Shown here: positions 1 through 9,347 of the stretch, piece by piece
How the letters are laid out: each line of letters begins with the position of its first letter
Position numbering within the stretch: position 1 is the stretch's first letter
NCBI GenBank assembly: GCA_001839685.1
Contig: MLAK01000653.1
Span: 20,575 to 50,443, forward strand
From: Tritrichomonas foetus
Taxonomy: Eukaryota > Parabasalia > Tritrichomonadida > Tritrichomonadidae
Reading direction: 5' to 3'
Length of the DNA stretch: 29,869 nucleotides
Position numbers and translations under genes: made by a program
Notes under the pieces: model-generated
Told to the model about the DNA's origin: nothing
Databases searched by the model: none
What the model saw: only the letters and a program-made list of their open reading frames with translations

Positions 1-66
1 ACAATTGAAGACACAACTGAAGACACAACTGAAGAAACAATTGAAGTCACAATTGAAGAAACAACA
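1..66 (+). repeat. 12-nt tandem repeat (ACAAYTGAAGAM type)
   Basis: Five consecutive 12-base units vary at a few positions: ACAATTGAAGAC, ACAACTGAAGAC, ACAACTGAAGAA, ACAATTGAAGTC, ACAATTGAAGAA. A partial unit follows. In frame 1 each unit codes for T-x-E-x. The array runs off the left edge, so its full length is unknown. Confidence 0.85.
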
Positions 67-264
67 ATTTTGTTCTCTCACCAACCCAGCATATTCTCTT
101 CTTTATTGATTTTGAAATATCTTCTGATTGATAAGTCTTTATCTCTCATTGAATCTGTAAAACAAATTAAACATGCGAATCTGATTGTTTTAGATTTTAT
201 CCTATCGAAAATTCTAATAAAATGTATTTTTCAGAAAATAGATGATAATCATCACTTATTTTAG
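1..264 (+). CDS. 3' end of a Thr/Glu-repeat protein, cut by the window edge
   Basis: The forward frame starting at base 1 is open without a stop for 87 codons and ends at TAA 262-264. The first 20 or so codons are a degenerate four-residue repeat of the type T-(I/T/V)-E-(D/E/V). The remaining 65 residues are Ile/Leu/Lys-rich with no recognisable domain. The first ATG lies outside the window, so this is the C-terminal part of a longer protein. The acidic Thr-rich repeat would suit a linker or an exposed stalk, but no function can be assigned. The hydrophobic, lysine-rich tail is unlike the repeat in composition, so it could be read-through after a frameshift. Confidence 0.4.
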   Translation, partial: TIEDTTEDTTEETIEVTIEETTILFSHQPSIFSSLLILKYLLIDKSLSLIESVKQIKHANLIVLDFILSKILIKCIFQKIDDNHHLF

Positions 265-429
265 AATATCTTTTGATGTGTTACTTCATAAAAGAGTCTA
301 CAAATTTGTATAGTTTGATTCTCAATGTGTTATTGTCAATCATTTCAATATCAGATATTGAATCATAACATTATTTTATTAATTAAAATTGTTCAATATC
401 CTTCATACAACTAACAATTAACAAATGAT

Positions 430-1330
430 TTACTCAAGGCTATTCATCTCATACACCAACTTACCTCTACTCAAATATGTAATCTTTTTATCAACAACCA
501 CCTGAAATGAAGAAAGTCCAAAACTTTTGGCTTTTCTTTGGAATGACATCAAACAAAATCATATTTTATCAAGATAGGAAATGAATAATTTTTCTTATTT
601 TTAAAGTTGATTGATCTAATATATTTAGAAGTATGATATATTCACATAACAAAAAGGACAACTCCAAAAGATGTATTATAATAGTGGTATTCAACAATAA
701 AGTTGGCATAAACGATCATTTTCCATTCAAAATAGAATTTGAGAAAAATTGTTGAACTTTCATTTCAATTCCGATCAAAATATCAATAATTGAATTTTTG
801 AATTATTTTTCAACTTGGCTCTCCGCATTTTCAATCATTCTTTATATGGCAACGACGATAGGTTATCGTAAAAGGTATGTGATGTGAAATCTAATTATTT
901 CTTTGAAAATTAATAGATTTCTTGATACCCACCAAAAGAATTGGGTTAATCTTCAGGAAATAATTTTAAAATTACTATTTCTCTATAATACTTTCAACAA
1001 TAACACTCAAACAAATTTCTCGTTGAGAAAAAAATGTTATATTTCAGTTTGATTATGCATTCAAATTTACTTTTTCTAATAACTCATTGAAAAGACTTTA
1101 CTTTTCATATGAATTCAATTTTTCATGATGAATTTCACCTTTGCCAAAGGACAGGGAATATTCCCTTCAGATGCGACAGGTGATGAATTTCAGATTTCTG
1201 TGATTCACAGGTTCGGTATAGTTGCCTTAACCAAATAATAAGCATAGCTTGGGATAATATTTAGGAATGGGTCAGAGTTACAAATAAACTCTTCCTTCTG
1301 TCTTCGGTAAGAATCTTCATCGAAATTCGA
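430..1330 (-). pseudogene. decayed coding sequence, minus strand
   Basis: Three minus-strand stretches read like protein but lie in broken frames. Bases 1330-1208 give 41 open codons of mixed composition, beginning SNFDEDSYRRQKEEF. Bases 838-717 give about 40 codons beginning MIENAESQVEK, with one internal TAA. Bases 549-430 give a 39-codon frame from an ATG, containing VVVDKKITYLSRGKLVYE, ending in TAA. The parts between carry many stops. The balanced amino-acid usage contrasts with the Ile/Lys/Phe/Asn runs expected from random AT-rich DNA. I do not recognise the family. The pieces may come from one gene or from several. Confidence 0.4.
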
Positions 1331-1343
1331 TATCTATGATGAC

Positions 1344-1434
1344 TTTTCAGAAAAAGTTTGTAATATAAAGTTATTTATTTTACAAAATCATTCAAAAAGT
1401 AGAATCTCTGACCCATGTCATTTCTGAAAAAGTT
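1344..1434 (+). promoter_or_regulatory. cluster of AAAAAGT motifs upstream of the flippase gene
   Basis: Three related sites lie here: TTTTCAGAAAAAGTTTG at 1344-1360, TCATTCAAAAAGTAG at 1388-1402 and TCATTTCTGAAAAAGTTTT at 1418-1436. They resemble the site at 1580-1594 just before the flippase start. Repetition of the same core ahead of one gene suggests regulatory or initiator sites. This is inference from repetition only. Confidence 0.3.
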
Positions 1435-1579
1435 TTATGTAATAAAATGAAAAGTAAATCAAAATTTCAAATTAAATGTAATCGTGTATTTAAAAAGCTC
1501 AAAAAGGCAAATCAATTCACCACTTTACCTTCTTCACTTCTCAATTCGCTTAATAAACTTATTAAAAAGTTATTCTCGA

Positions 1580-1594
1580 TCATTCAAAAAGTTG
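1580..1594 (+). promoter_or_regulatory. candidate core promoter/initiator TCATTCAAAAAGTTG
   Basis: The motif ends 15 nt before the ATG of the flippase at 1610. The same AAAAAGTTG core lies 16 nt before the unrelated minus-strand start at 13424, and TCATTCAAAAAGTT recurs at 16679-16692 before the start at 16720. Trichomonad genes are known for a TCA-containing initiator a short way upstream of the start codon, and the TCA here would fit that. Function is inferred. Confidence 0.4.
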
Positions 1595-1609
1595 ACTTAA
1601 GTATAGAAA

Positions 1610-4600
1610 ATGTCTTCATCGGAGGACTCCGCGCCTTCGAATCTCCAGCAAATCTCATCAGATAACGAAGATTTTGAGAGCATCTCACATAAATCTACTC
1701 TAGATTACCAAAACAATATCCCGGATTCGAAACCTAGCCAGACCCATGATGAAATTTCTCCATGGGCCTCAGTCGAAGTCTTCGGAAATAATCCAGATTA
1801 TCAAGGCCAAAAGGACAACATCGTCAAGACAACGCGTTATACCATTCTAACGTTCATTCCTTTAACGCTTTTTGAGAATTTTCGAAACTTGTCAAATATT
1901 TATTTCTTAATCGTAATGTTAGTTTCATTTCTACCTATATCTCCAGTCGGCTACATTTTCCAATTACTTCCCCTCGTTTTTGTCATTCTCGTTTCAATGG
2001 TGAAGGCCGCAATCGAAGATTTATTAAAAGGGAAAGAAGACAAAAAAAGAAACCAGCAAAAAGTGCATGTATATCGTGATGGTGTATTTAAGGACATTTG
2101 TTCAAGTGAACTCGTTGTTGGCGATGTTCTTAAAATTACCGAAGATGAAATGGTTCCAACAGATTTGCTATATATTGGTTCAAGTCAAGAAGAAAAGCTC
2201 TGCTATTTCAGTGAAACCAATCTTAATGGCGAGACAGCCGTCAAAACCATGAGTTGTTTTCCTTTATTTAAAGACACTGACGCAATTAATGAACTTTCCA
2301 GTAAAAAGTACTATGTTGATTTAGGCGAGCCCGATAGGGATCTTACTCGATTTGATGCCAGAATGCGCTGTGGTGACAAATTTTGGTCAATTTCTATCCA
2401 CAACGTGTTACTAAGAGGTGTCTGCACACATTACACAGAAAACGTACTGGGTATCGTTCTGAGAACTGGCCATGACACTAAAATCATGAAAAACATCAAG
2501 CATCCACCCGCTAAAATGACATCATTTGATAAGAAATTAAATAAAATGTTGATTGTCATTTTTATCGTCAACTTAATCATATGCGTCATATCTGCGGGTT
2601 TAGGATGCTATAAAGAAAGGAATACGTCATTCACACTCATTTCCCAGCTTATCAAGCCACTTGGAACATCTTATACTGAATATTTCGTGCAATTTTTCAT
2701 TCTCTATTCTTATTTTATTCCGATTTCTTTAATGGTTACAATCGAATTATTAAGATTGTACCATAAAATAATCATTGATTTTGATCCTGAATTCTTTGAT
2801 GTAGAATTTGGTCATGCATCTGCACATAATTCTAATCAAATTGGTCAATTAGGTTTAGTTACTCATATCTTGAGTGATAAAACGGGAACTTTGACTGAAA
2901 ATATCATGGAAATGCTTAAGTTTAGTGTTAAAGATGGTCAGTTTGATGCACATGACTTCCTGAAAGCAATTGAAGCGGATCCAAACTTTGTAACTCCAAC
3001 AATTCCATTTTTATTAGCTTTGGCACTTTGTAACAATGTTATTGTTCATGTTTCAAATACAGGAAAGATTGAATATAATGCAGATTCACCAGATGAAGCG
3101 GCATTTGTCAACTATGCAGCAAGTTGTGGTGTTAGACTCATTTCAAGAGATCTCACATCAATGACAATTGACATTCGAGGTACAAGAAAAGTATATAAAG
3201 TTTTAGCTGTACTTCCTTTCAATTCTGATAGGAAAAGAATGTCAATTCTTGTTAAGGCTGATGGAGAAGATGCAATTTTATATTGTAAAGGCGCTGATAA
3301 TGTTATTCATGAACGATCTGTTGATTTTAATTGCACAGACACTGTAAATGATTATGCAGCTACTGGTTTAAGAACTTTAGTCTTTACTGAACGAACAATT
3401 GTTGAGCCTGAATTTACTGAATGGACAACAAGATTCCATGAAGCAGAATCATCACTTATTGATCGAGATGCAAAGATTGAAGCAGCAGCAGCACTCGTTG
3501 AATGTAAATTAAACGTCATTGGTGTTACAGGTGTTGAAGATAGACTTCAACCTCAAGTTCCACAAACCATTGAATGGCTTAGAAACGCACACATTAAAGT
3601 TTGGATCCTTACTGGTGATAAACTTGAAACAGCTATCGCTATTGGACGAACTAGTGGAGTCATTCAACCAGGTTCTGATGTTTTAATTATTTCAAATGAT
3701 GAAAAAGATACAGTTAAACGTCGATTAAGAATTTTAAGAGATGATATTGATACTTTTACAAATCCTGTTCTAATTGTGACTGCAGTAGCTGTTGAATATT
3801 GTCTGAACGATTTCTTTGAAGAGTTCATGGATATAGCCAAACAAGTTTCTGCTGTTATTCTTTCACGTGTATCACCATTCATGAAGGCACAAGTTACAAA
3901 TGCTGTTAGAGATCATGGAGGCATGACTTTAGCCATTGGTGATGGTGCAAATGATGTTGGTATGATTCAGGTTGCTCATGTTGGTGTTGGTGTTTATGGC
4001 CGAGAAGGAAGTCAAGCTGCGCAATCCGCGGATTTCGCAATTCCGAGATTTAAACACTTAATTAGACTTCTAACTGTCCATGGACATTGGACATATTATA
4101 GATTTTCTAATGTTGCCATGATTATGCTTTATAAGAACTTTGCTTTCATTCTTTGTCAACTTTGGTTCTCATTCTTCTCCTTATGGTCCCCACAATCATA
4201 TTATAATGATTTCTTCTTATCTGTCTTTAATTTGGTCTTTACTGTTTTACCCCCATTCATTTACGGATGCACTGAACAAGATTTGCCACAATATATTCTT
4301 AAGAAAACACCTGATTTATATCCAGTTCAACATGATCCAATGATGGTTAAGAATTTAATTTATTATTTGTTTGTTGCTGTATATCAAAGTGTTATTGCAT
4401 ACTTTGGTACATTCTTTAATATGGGCAATGACACACTTGTAGCTAATGGTGTAATTTCTTATCTTGCTGTTACCTATATAGTTGTAATTCAAGTAATTTT
4501 ATGGTCAAATTATCACAATATTATTGGTTTTATATTATATCCAATAAATATTGTGTTTGTTCCAATTATTACTATAATTGATCTTGCTGCATTTAATGAA

Positions 4601-4915
4601 CCGCTTAAAGGCGTATTTACACATACACTAGCATCAGCATACTCATGGCTAGGCTTAATAGCTACTATTATTGTCGCTATTATTCCATCGTTTATTATTG
4701 AGTATGCAAGAAAGAGGTTTTCACCATCGAAAGTTCGTATCTATGAAGAAAAGGCAGCAATTGGAATCCAAAATAGAAAGAATAACAACTTGCGAAGGAC
4801 ATGGAGTCAATTTGGTGGACATGAATTACGTAGATATGCATCTGGAACAGTTGATGGAGAGGTTGTTCGCACTGAAGAACAAATTGCAAATACAAATATT
4901 GAAGAGCAGCCATGA
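1610..4915 (+). CDS. P4-type phospholipid-transporting ATPase (flippase)
   Basis: P4-ATPases move phospholipids from the outer to the cytosolic leaflet of plasma, Golgi or endosomal membranes using ATP. The 1101-residue product is the usual length for the family. Visible in order: the first membrane hairpin near residues 95-130; an actuator loop NGETAVK at 206-212, where the family usually has DGETNLK; the P4 hallmark PISL at 371-374 in membrane segment 4; the phosphorylation motif DKTGTLT with Asp423; YNADSPDEAA at 489-498; the nucleotide-binding CKGAD at 559-563; TGDK at 668-671; GDGANDVGM at 777-785; then six C-terminal membrane segments and a basic tail. All residues needed for the phosphorylation cycle are present, including Glu208. 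The start ATG at 1610 is preceded by an initiator-like motif. P4 pumps commonly need a CDC50 partner, which is not in this window. Codon composition is richer in GC in the first third. Confidence 0.95.
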   Translation: MSSSEDSAPSNLQQISSDNEDFESISHKSTLDYQNNIPDSKPSQTHDEISPWASVEVFGNNPDYQGQKDNIVKTTRYTILTFIPLTLFENFRNLSNIYFLIVMLVSFLPISPVGYIFQLLPLVFVILVSMVKAAIEDLLKGKEDKKRNQQKVHVYRDGVFKDICSSELVVGDVLKITEDEMVPTDLLYIGSSQEEKLCYFSETNLNGETAVKTMSCFPLFKDTDAINELSSKKYYVDLGEPDRDLTRFDARMRCGDKFWSISIHNVLLRGVCTHYTENVLGIVLRTGHDTKIMKNIKHPPAKMTSFDKKLNKMLIVIFIVNLIICVISAGLGCYKERNTSFTLISQLIKPLGTSYTEYFVQFFILYSYFIPISLMVTIELLRLYHKIIIDFDPEFFDVEFGHASAHNSNQIGQLGLVTHILSDKTGTLTENIMEMLKFSVKDGQFDAHDFLKAIEADPNFVTPTIPFLLALALCNNVIVHVSNTGKIEYNADSPDEAAFVNYAASCGVRLISRDLTSMTIDIRGTRKVYKVLAVLPFNSDRKRMSILVKADGEDAILYCKGADNVIHERSVDFNCTDTVNDYAATGLRTLVFTERTIVEPEFTEWTTRFHEAESSLIDRDAKIEAAAALVECKLNVIGVTGVEDRLQPQVPQTIEWLRNAHIKVWILTGDKLETAIAIGRTSGVIQPGSDVLIISNDEKDTVKRRLRILRDDIDTFTNPVLIVTAVAVEYCLNDFFEEFMDIAKQVSAVILSRVSPFMKAQVTNAVRDHGGMTLAIGDGANDVGMIQVAHVGVGVYGREGSQAAQSADFAIPRFKHLIRLLTVHGHWTYYRFSNVAMIMLYKNFAFILCQLWFSFFSLWSPQSYYNDFFLSVFNLVFTVLPPFIYGCTEQDLPQYILKKTPDLYPVQHDPMMVKNLIYYLFVAVYQSVIAYFGTFFNMGNDTLVANGVISYLAVTYIVVIQVILWSNYHNIIGFILYPINIVFVPIITIIDLAAFNEPLKGVFTHTLASAYSWLGLIATIIVAIIPSFIIEYARKRFSPSKVRIYEEKAAIGIQNRKNNNLRRTWSQFGGHELRRYASGTVDGEVVRTEEQIANTNIEEQP

Positions 4916-5455
4916 AGAGCGACTTAATGAAAACGAATTCAAAATATCAATATTTTTTACTTTATGAGCTTTTTAATAAGTTAGAATCAAACTCTTTGTT
5001 TGAATTAGAAAGTGATTAATTCAATTTCTAATGCAACTTGTTACAATGTTATATTATAATACCATTTTATACTATTATTTATTTTAAAAAGATTAATCAA
5101 AAATGAATCAGTTTTATAATTGCCATGATTATTTAATGATACTATTTATTTATTGTTATTCCGATTAAATAAAAATATATTAAACAAAACTGCTTCTATT
5201 TTTTTATCTATCAACAATGTAAATATTTATTGGAAGTTAATGAACTCAGGTTACTTAACATTTTTCTTATTCATTACTACTAACATTACATGAAAATACT
5301 CTTTAAAACTAAAAGAAATGAAGTATATCAGATAAATGTTTGCATAGATGTATACAAACCAAATAGTCTTAACGTACGAAATCACTAAAATGATCCTTAT
5401 CATCAGTATTACTTAATACCATCAGTCAAAAATCAAAACCCAAATAGCTAAAAGA
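4916..5455. other. intergenic region after the flippase, no gene seen
   Basis: About 540 bp of AT-rich sequence. A weak hairpin (CAAAC/GTTTG) sits near 4988-5002, about 75 bp after the stop codon. I see no convincing coding frame, RNA gene or mobile element. Confidence 0.6.
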
Positions 5456-6063
5456 ATGACGAAAATTTCCCTTATCGCAAACTTCGCAAATGGCCGAATT
5501 CAAAAATATTTCGAAAATGATTCTGAAGAAGCTATTGTTTCAGTTTTCGGGTGAACAGCTTTCAGTCAATTGTTAAATCTATATTTTATAGTTATGAGCC
5601 ATATTTATTCATAGTTTTGAAATTTTGCAACAATTAAACCGAAAAAAGAGCGATTTTGGAGAAAGCCTAAAAAAAAATTGTGAGAAGCTTTTTTTCCAAG
5701 AATCACAAAGATTATAATACTGCTTCCCATAATTCTATTTACACTTCTTCTATCGATTTTTAATTAAAAATCGCGAAAATTTTGATAGTTTTAACTCAGT
5801 GATGGTGAATTAATTCAATTTCCATTTGACAAATATGAATGTATTGAAATCTTTTCTGTCATAAAATTTTAGTATATGAAGAAAATAGACTGGCAGTCCT
5901 CAACAGCACATTCTCAAGCAGGGATACAGATACAACGATTGAAAGACCAAATCAAGAAAAATGGAATCCAATATGTTTTTTTCCAGACTCAATGCCAAGT
6001 GAATTTTCTGATGACTCGCCATTTAGATGGCAAAACATTCGTAATCTTCTCATTGATGCCTAA
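5456..6063 (+). pseudogene. multi-frameshift pseudogene of an unrecognised protein
   Basis: Forward-strand coding-like segments follow each other with only small gaps but in changing frames. They are: 5456-5554 from an ATG (begins MTKISLIANFANGRIQKYFE, ends at TGA); 5551-5637 (begins VNSFQSIVKSIF); 5671-5763 (contains SKNHKDYNTASHNSIYTSS); 5795-5871 (SDGELIQFPFDKYECIEIF); and 5848-6063 (contains VYEENRLAVLNSTF and PFRWQNIRNLLIDA, ends TAA). The last junction looks like a one-base slip in the run ATAAAATTTTA at 5861-5871. Composition is protein-like, with many Asp, Glu, Ser, Pro and Trp residues. At least four breaks make sequencing error an unlikely full explanation, and none of the junctions has trichomonad intron signals. 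Family unknown. An 86-codon frame at 5876-6136 is out of register with the coding-like frame. Confidence 0.55.
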
Positions 6064-6638
6064 ATTTTTTTTATTTATATCAAAATTATTAATATTTTTT
6101 TTATACTTCATTTTTGTATTTTGGAAAACATTATAATTTTCGATGGAGGGTCATATGATAATAAAAAGCACGATTTATGATAAGAAATAATCAAGATATT
6201 AATGCTATAAAATCACTTTTTATCTCAATAATTCTCAGAAATTTCTGTGGGGTTTATTTTTTTCTCACAATTTTTTTTTGGATTTGGTTTTCTCTGTATC
6301 TTGATTATTAAATTATAATATTTATATATTATTAATAGGATTACAATTAAATAATATTTAGATGACAATAATATCAACAATTATTCATTTAGATCTCTCA
6401 ATAGTCTTCTACATCTAGAGCTAGTTAGTTTGTATACATCTGTTTGCATATGAAATTTGCAAAAGAACTTTTTCTGTAAATTCTGAACATATATTTATTC
6501 AATATGAGATACGATTTCTATGAAACTTTCAATAGAAATATGAGTAATTCAATATCACCCACTTTATTTTAAACGTCTGGTCAGAAATCGCCCAGAACAC
6601 AAACAAAAAAAGGAAAGCGTAAAGGAAAATCAAAATAG
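6064..6638. other. intergenic region, no gene seen
   Basis: AT-rich spacer between the pseudogene and the coiled-coil gene. It has long T runs, for example near 6066-6105 and 6256-6280. No coding frame with protein-like composition, RNA gene or repeat was recognised. The last 40 bases before the ATG at 6639 are purine-rich and contain TCAAAATAG directly before the start. Confidence 0.5.
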
Positions 6639-7847
6639 ATGGATTTCAGACACGAGATTTCATTACTTCGAATTGAGAAACAGAAGGCAGTCAAAGCTCT
6701 CGATTTTGCAAAAGCCCAAAAGATCGAAGAAAACATCAACATCCTCAAAGAAAATTCCAAATCATATTCGAAAACAACAAAGAGGGCAAACGACGCAAAT
6801 ACTTTTGAAACAGACCGTCTGGAAATATCTGGAGAAGCCGTGCGTATTGCTAGCGAGCATACTCAGGAGATTTACGGTATTCGAATCCAATATCAAAAAA
6901 TGCTTATTACTTTACACGACAGCCAAATGAAGGAGATGACGGAGCTTACAAACAGCCTATCGAAAGATCTTGAGCTCTGCTCCACCCGGGCGATGCCTCA
7001 AGTTCAGATGTTAGAAAAAGATGCCCAATTTCAAGCAAATAGGTCAAATTTCGTTATGGCCAATTGTTTGTTAGAAGAGGCCAAAAAAGTTCGTACTCAA
7101 ATTATTGAAGATCGCCAAAATTCAATCCACCACACGTATTGCATAAAGCAGGACAAAATGATTGCAAAGCACGAGCAGACAAATGCAAATTTCCAGGCAA
7201 AAATGAATGCCGACATAAATGATGTATATGCTCGATTTAGAAAGCAGATGAGAATACTTAGGCAAAGGTATATTTCGGCTGCTTCAAAATATGGGGTTAC
7301 TGTACCAGAAAATGAAGTGGATGAATTCTTTGCACCTTTCAAAATTCAGGACGAACTTGGTCAAGCAGAAAATGAAGAAAATTCAAAAGTTCAACCATCA
7401 ACAAGAATTTCGAATACAACGAAAACAACTTTAACTTTTAATTTTTCAAATTCAAATAGTACAAATACTTTTGCTGATTCAGCAAATAATTCCAAAGATA
7501 ATTTAACATTTAGTCTCACAAACAATTCAAGTAATTCACCAAGGAAGAAAAGCGCTTTAAAACCAGTCAAAAAAATGGGAACAGCATCTAATCTTAATTC
7601 TAATTTAAATAAATCTTCAAAAATGAACGAAAACAAGAATATAAATAATAAAACTGGTAAGAATTTGAATAAATCAGCAACTAAAAAGAAAACAAATTCG
7701 TCTTTGAAAAATACAGCGTTGAAACAGTCTTCATCAAAATCATCAATTTCAAAAGGAGCATTGGCTGATCAATCTTCCTCTTCACAGACACCGTCATTAA
7801 CTATAAATGAGAAGAAAACAACTTTTGTTACACCATCGCGAAAATAA
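6639..7847 (+). CDS. coiled-coil protein with basic low-complexity tail
   Basis: The function is not recognised. The 402-residue product has two parts. Residues 1 to about 225 are strongly helical and charged, with heptad-like spacing, so a coiled coil is likely. The segment near residues 14-30, with alternating A, K and E (ALDFAKAQKIEENI), resembles a short helical hairpin. A compact stretch near 205-235 contains RFRKQMRILRQRY and a PENEVDEFF motif. Residues 240-402 are Ser/Asn/Lys/Thr-rich, disordered and very basic. No signal peptide, membrane segment or catalytic motif is visible. This layout is common in cytoskeletal or basal-body-associated proteins of trichomonads, but that is only an analogy. 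GC content falls from about 50% in the coiled-coil part to below 30% in the tail. Confidence 0.75.
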   Translation: MDFRHEISLLRIEKQKAVKALDFAKAQKIEENINILKENSKSYSKTTKRANDANTFETDRLEISGEAVRIASEHTQEIYGIRIQYQKMLITLHDSQMKEMTELTNSLSKDLELCSTRAMPQVQMLEKDAQFQANRSNFVMANCLLEEAKKVRTQIIEDRQNSIHHTYCIKQDKMIAKHEQTNANFQAKMNADINDVYARFRKQMRILRQRYISAASKYGVTVPENEVDEFFAPFKIQDELGQAENEENSKVQPSTRISNTTKTTLTFNFSNSNSTNTFADSANNSKDNLTFSLTNNSSNSPRKKSALKPVKKMGTASNLNSNLNKSSKMNENKNINNKTGKNLNKSATKKKTNSSLKNTALKQSSSKSSISKGALADQSSSSQTPSLTINEKKTTFVTPSRK

Positions 7848-8381
7848 ATTCATTGAATGAAATTTTAGATAGTATTTATAGTATATATAGAATATAATAT
7901 ATCTATATCTATTTCGCTTTTGCACTTTTTTTATTTATGAATTTTTATTAAATTAATATATTTTATAATTTATTTTGTTTTACATTGATTTGTTCTTTTC
8001 TTATTTATTATTATTGATAACATGAATGAAATCATGGGAAACCATTTGAATATCTTTTTAATTGTTAAAAATCGTACTTATTAATACATTAGTGTTTGAA
8101 TATTGGAAATCATCAAATCATCAAAATTCAAAATAGTAAAAAGCTTTCTTTCCAAATGTTTATCCATTGTCAATAGAATTATATTTATTTGAAGATTCCT
8201 AAAATATGGTTTCTATCGGTTTATGGGGATAATCAATAATTAATTATTCCTTTGGAGTTAATACTTTATCATGATATTTACTATTTCAATTTTATATGGA
8301 AAAATCGCATTCCAAAACTCAAAAACAAAAAGAAAATAAAGCAATAATAGTTATTTGATTAAACAATAGTGTTTACAAAAA
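7848..8381. other. convergent intergenic region, no gene seen
   Basis: This 534-bp spacer lies between the 3' ends of two convergent genes (6639-7847 + and 8382-9347 -). It begins with a TA-rich stretch (7868-7910). No protein-like frame of useful length, RNA gene or repeat is supported. Polyadenylation sites for both genes should fall here. Confidence 0.5.
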
Positions 8382-9347
8382 TCATTGATAACAAATCTTA
8401 CCTTCTTTAATTAGTGTATAATACGGTATTCTAATTGGATCCAACTCCATCAATTTATCGCAAATTTCTTCTTTTTCTTTTTCATTTTGATTCTTTTCAT
8501 TTTCATTTTCATTTCCATTTTTCTTCTTGAACTCAAGAATGAACAATTTAATCAGCCATGCAAACATGTTTAGTGGATTTTTCTTGAGAAGGAGTTTTCC
8601 AACTTCTTCAAATTCATGAATTAACGAAGGATCTTTGTGAATCATTGCAATTGCAAAGTTGAAAGTGGCTTCATTTTTGCTTACGGCCTTCAACGACTCG
8701 ATTGACTCTTCAAACTCCGAGCGTGGCGAAATATTCAGCATATCGCCTAGAGTCTTTCTTGCATTCCATGCCGAGTTGTTTCGACAGTCAGATTGGCACA
8801 TTTTTTTTGCCAATAAAAAAACTTCTTTTTCTTGGTGCCACCTTTTGGCGTACCACAGGGCGAAGCTCCATGCATGAAAGTTTTTGGGGTCCTGCTCGAA
8901 AATGATCCTTAGTGATGGAATTTGGTCCCTCAATATTTTTTCGTGATCGAGCAGCCACTGCTTGTAGTACCAGGCCTGGTAGGACTTCGGATTGAATCGA
9001 ATGATGCCGTTTAGAAATTTGTCTTCTTTTTTGAAATCGTAGCCTAATTGTTCTAATATTCGATATTTATACCACCATGCGGTATAAGTGCTTGTGTAGT
9101 TCTTGATAACTCTTTCTGTAATCGAGAGCGCTCTTTTTGAAATTTCGTCTTTCTGTAAAAGTGCGGAAAAATAGCCAAACAAATCTTTGTAAGTTTGATT
9201 GTAAAGAATATGGAAAGGTTCGCCTTCGGGGGCATCTGAAATTTCAATAGGAGTGATGTCGGACCACTCTGGAATCTCTCTATAGAGCCTGAATTCTTCT
9301 TCTTCCGATAGATCAGAATAATAAGAATAATCGCTATCTGAACTCAT
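8382..9347 (-). CDS. protein farnesyl/geranylgeranyl transferase type I alpha subunit
   Basis: This subunit is shared by farnesyltransferase and geranylgeranyltransferase I, which attach isoprenoids to CaaX cysteines of small GTPases and other proteins. The 321-residue product starts with an acidic, Ser/Tyr-rich leader, then EWSDITPIEI matching the family's entry motif. Five PFTA repeats follow, with tryptophans at about residues 91, 126, 160, 194 and 264. Residues 119-126 (NPKSYQAW) align with the loop that carries the conserved lysine of the alpha subunit; here it would be Lys121. The Arg of the usual W-x-x-R core is replaced in several repeats (WYYK, WSFA), so the protein is divergent. An Asn/Glu/Lys insert lies near 277-293. 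The beta subunit is not in the window. The start ATG is divergent from the gene at 9691, with 343 bp between them. Confidence 0.88.
   Translation of the reverse strand: MSSDSDYSYYSDLSEEEEFRLYREIPEWSDITPIEISDAPEGEPFHILYNQTYKDLFGYFSALLQKDEISKRALSITERVIKNYTSTYTAWWYKYRILEQLGYDFKKEDKFLNGIIRFNPKSYQAWYYKQWLLDHEKILRDQIPSLRIIFEQDPKNFHAWSFALWYAKRWHQEKEVFLLAKKMCQSDCRNNSAWNARKTLGDMLNISPRSEFEESIESLKAVSKNEATFNFAIAMIHKDPSLIHEFEEVGKLLLKKNPLNMFAWLIKLFILEFKKKNGNENENEKNQNEKEKEEICDKLMELDPIRIPYYTLIKEGKICYQ

Noticed and set aside
1447..1665. 72-codon plus-strand frame before and overlapping the flippase start
   Set aside because: Lys/Leu/Ser-rich without domain features, overlaps the secure flippase start in another frame, and is best read as leader sequence. 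An upstream ORF effect cannot be excluded.
5630..5900. Introns joining the pieces of the 5456-6063 locus
   Set aside because: No GTATGT-type donor or ACTAACACACAG-type acceptor, as known in trichomonads, is present at the junctions, and the overlaps fit frameshifts better.
5876..6136. 86-codon plus-strand frame taken as a gene
   Set aside because: The overlapping frame 5848-6063 has much more protein-like composition, and this frame ends in a Phe/Ile/Leu run typical of T-rich DNA.
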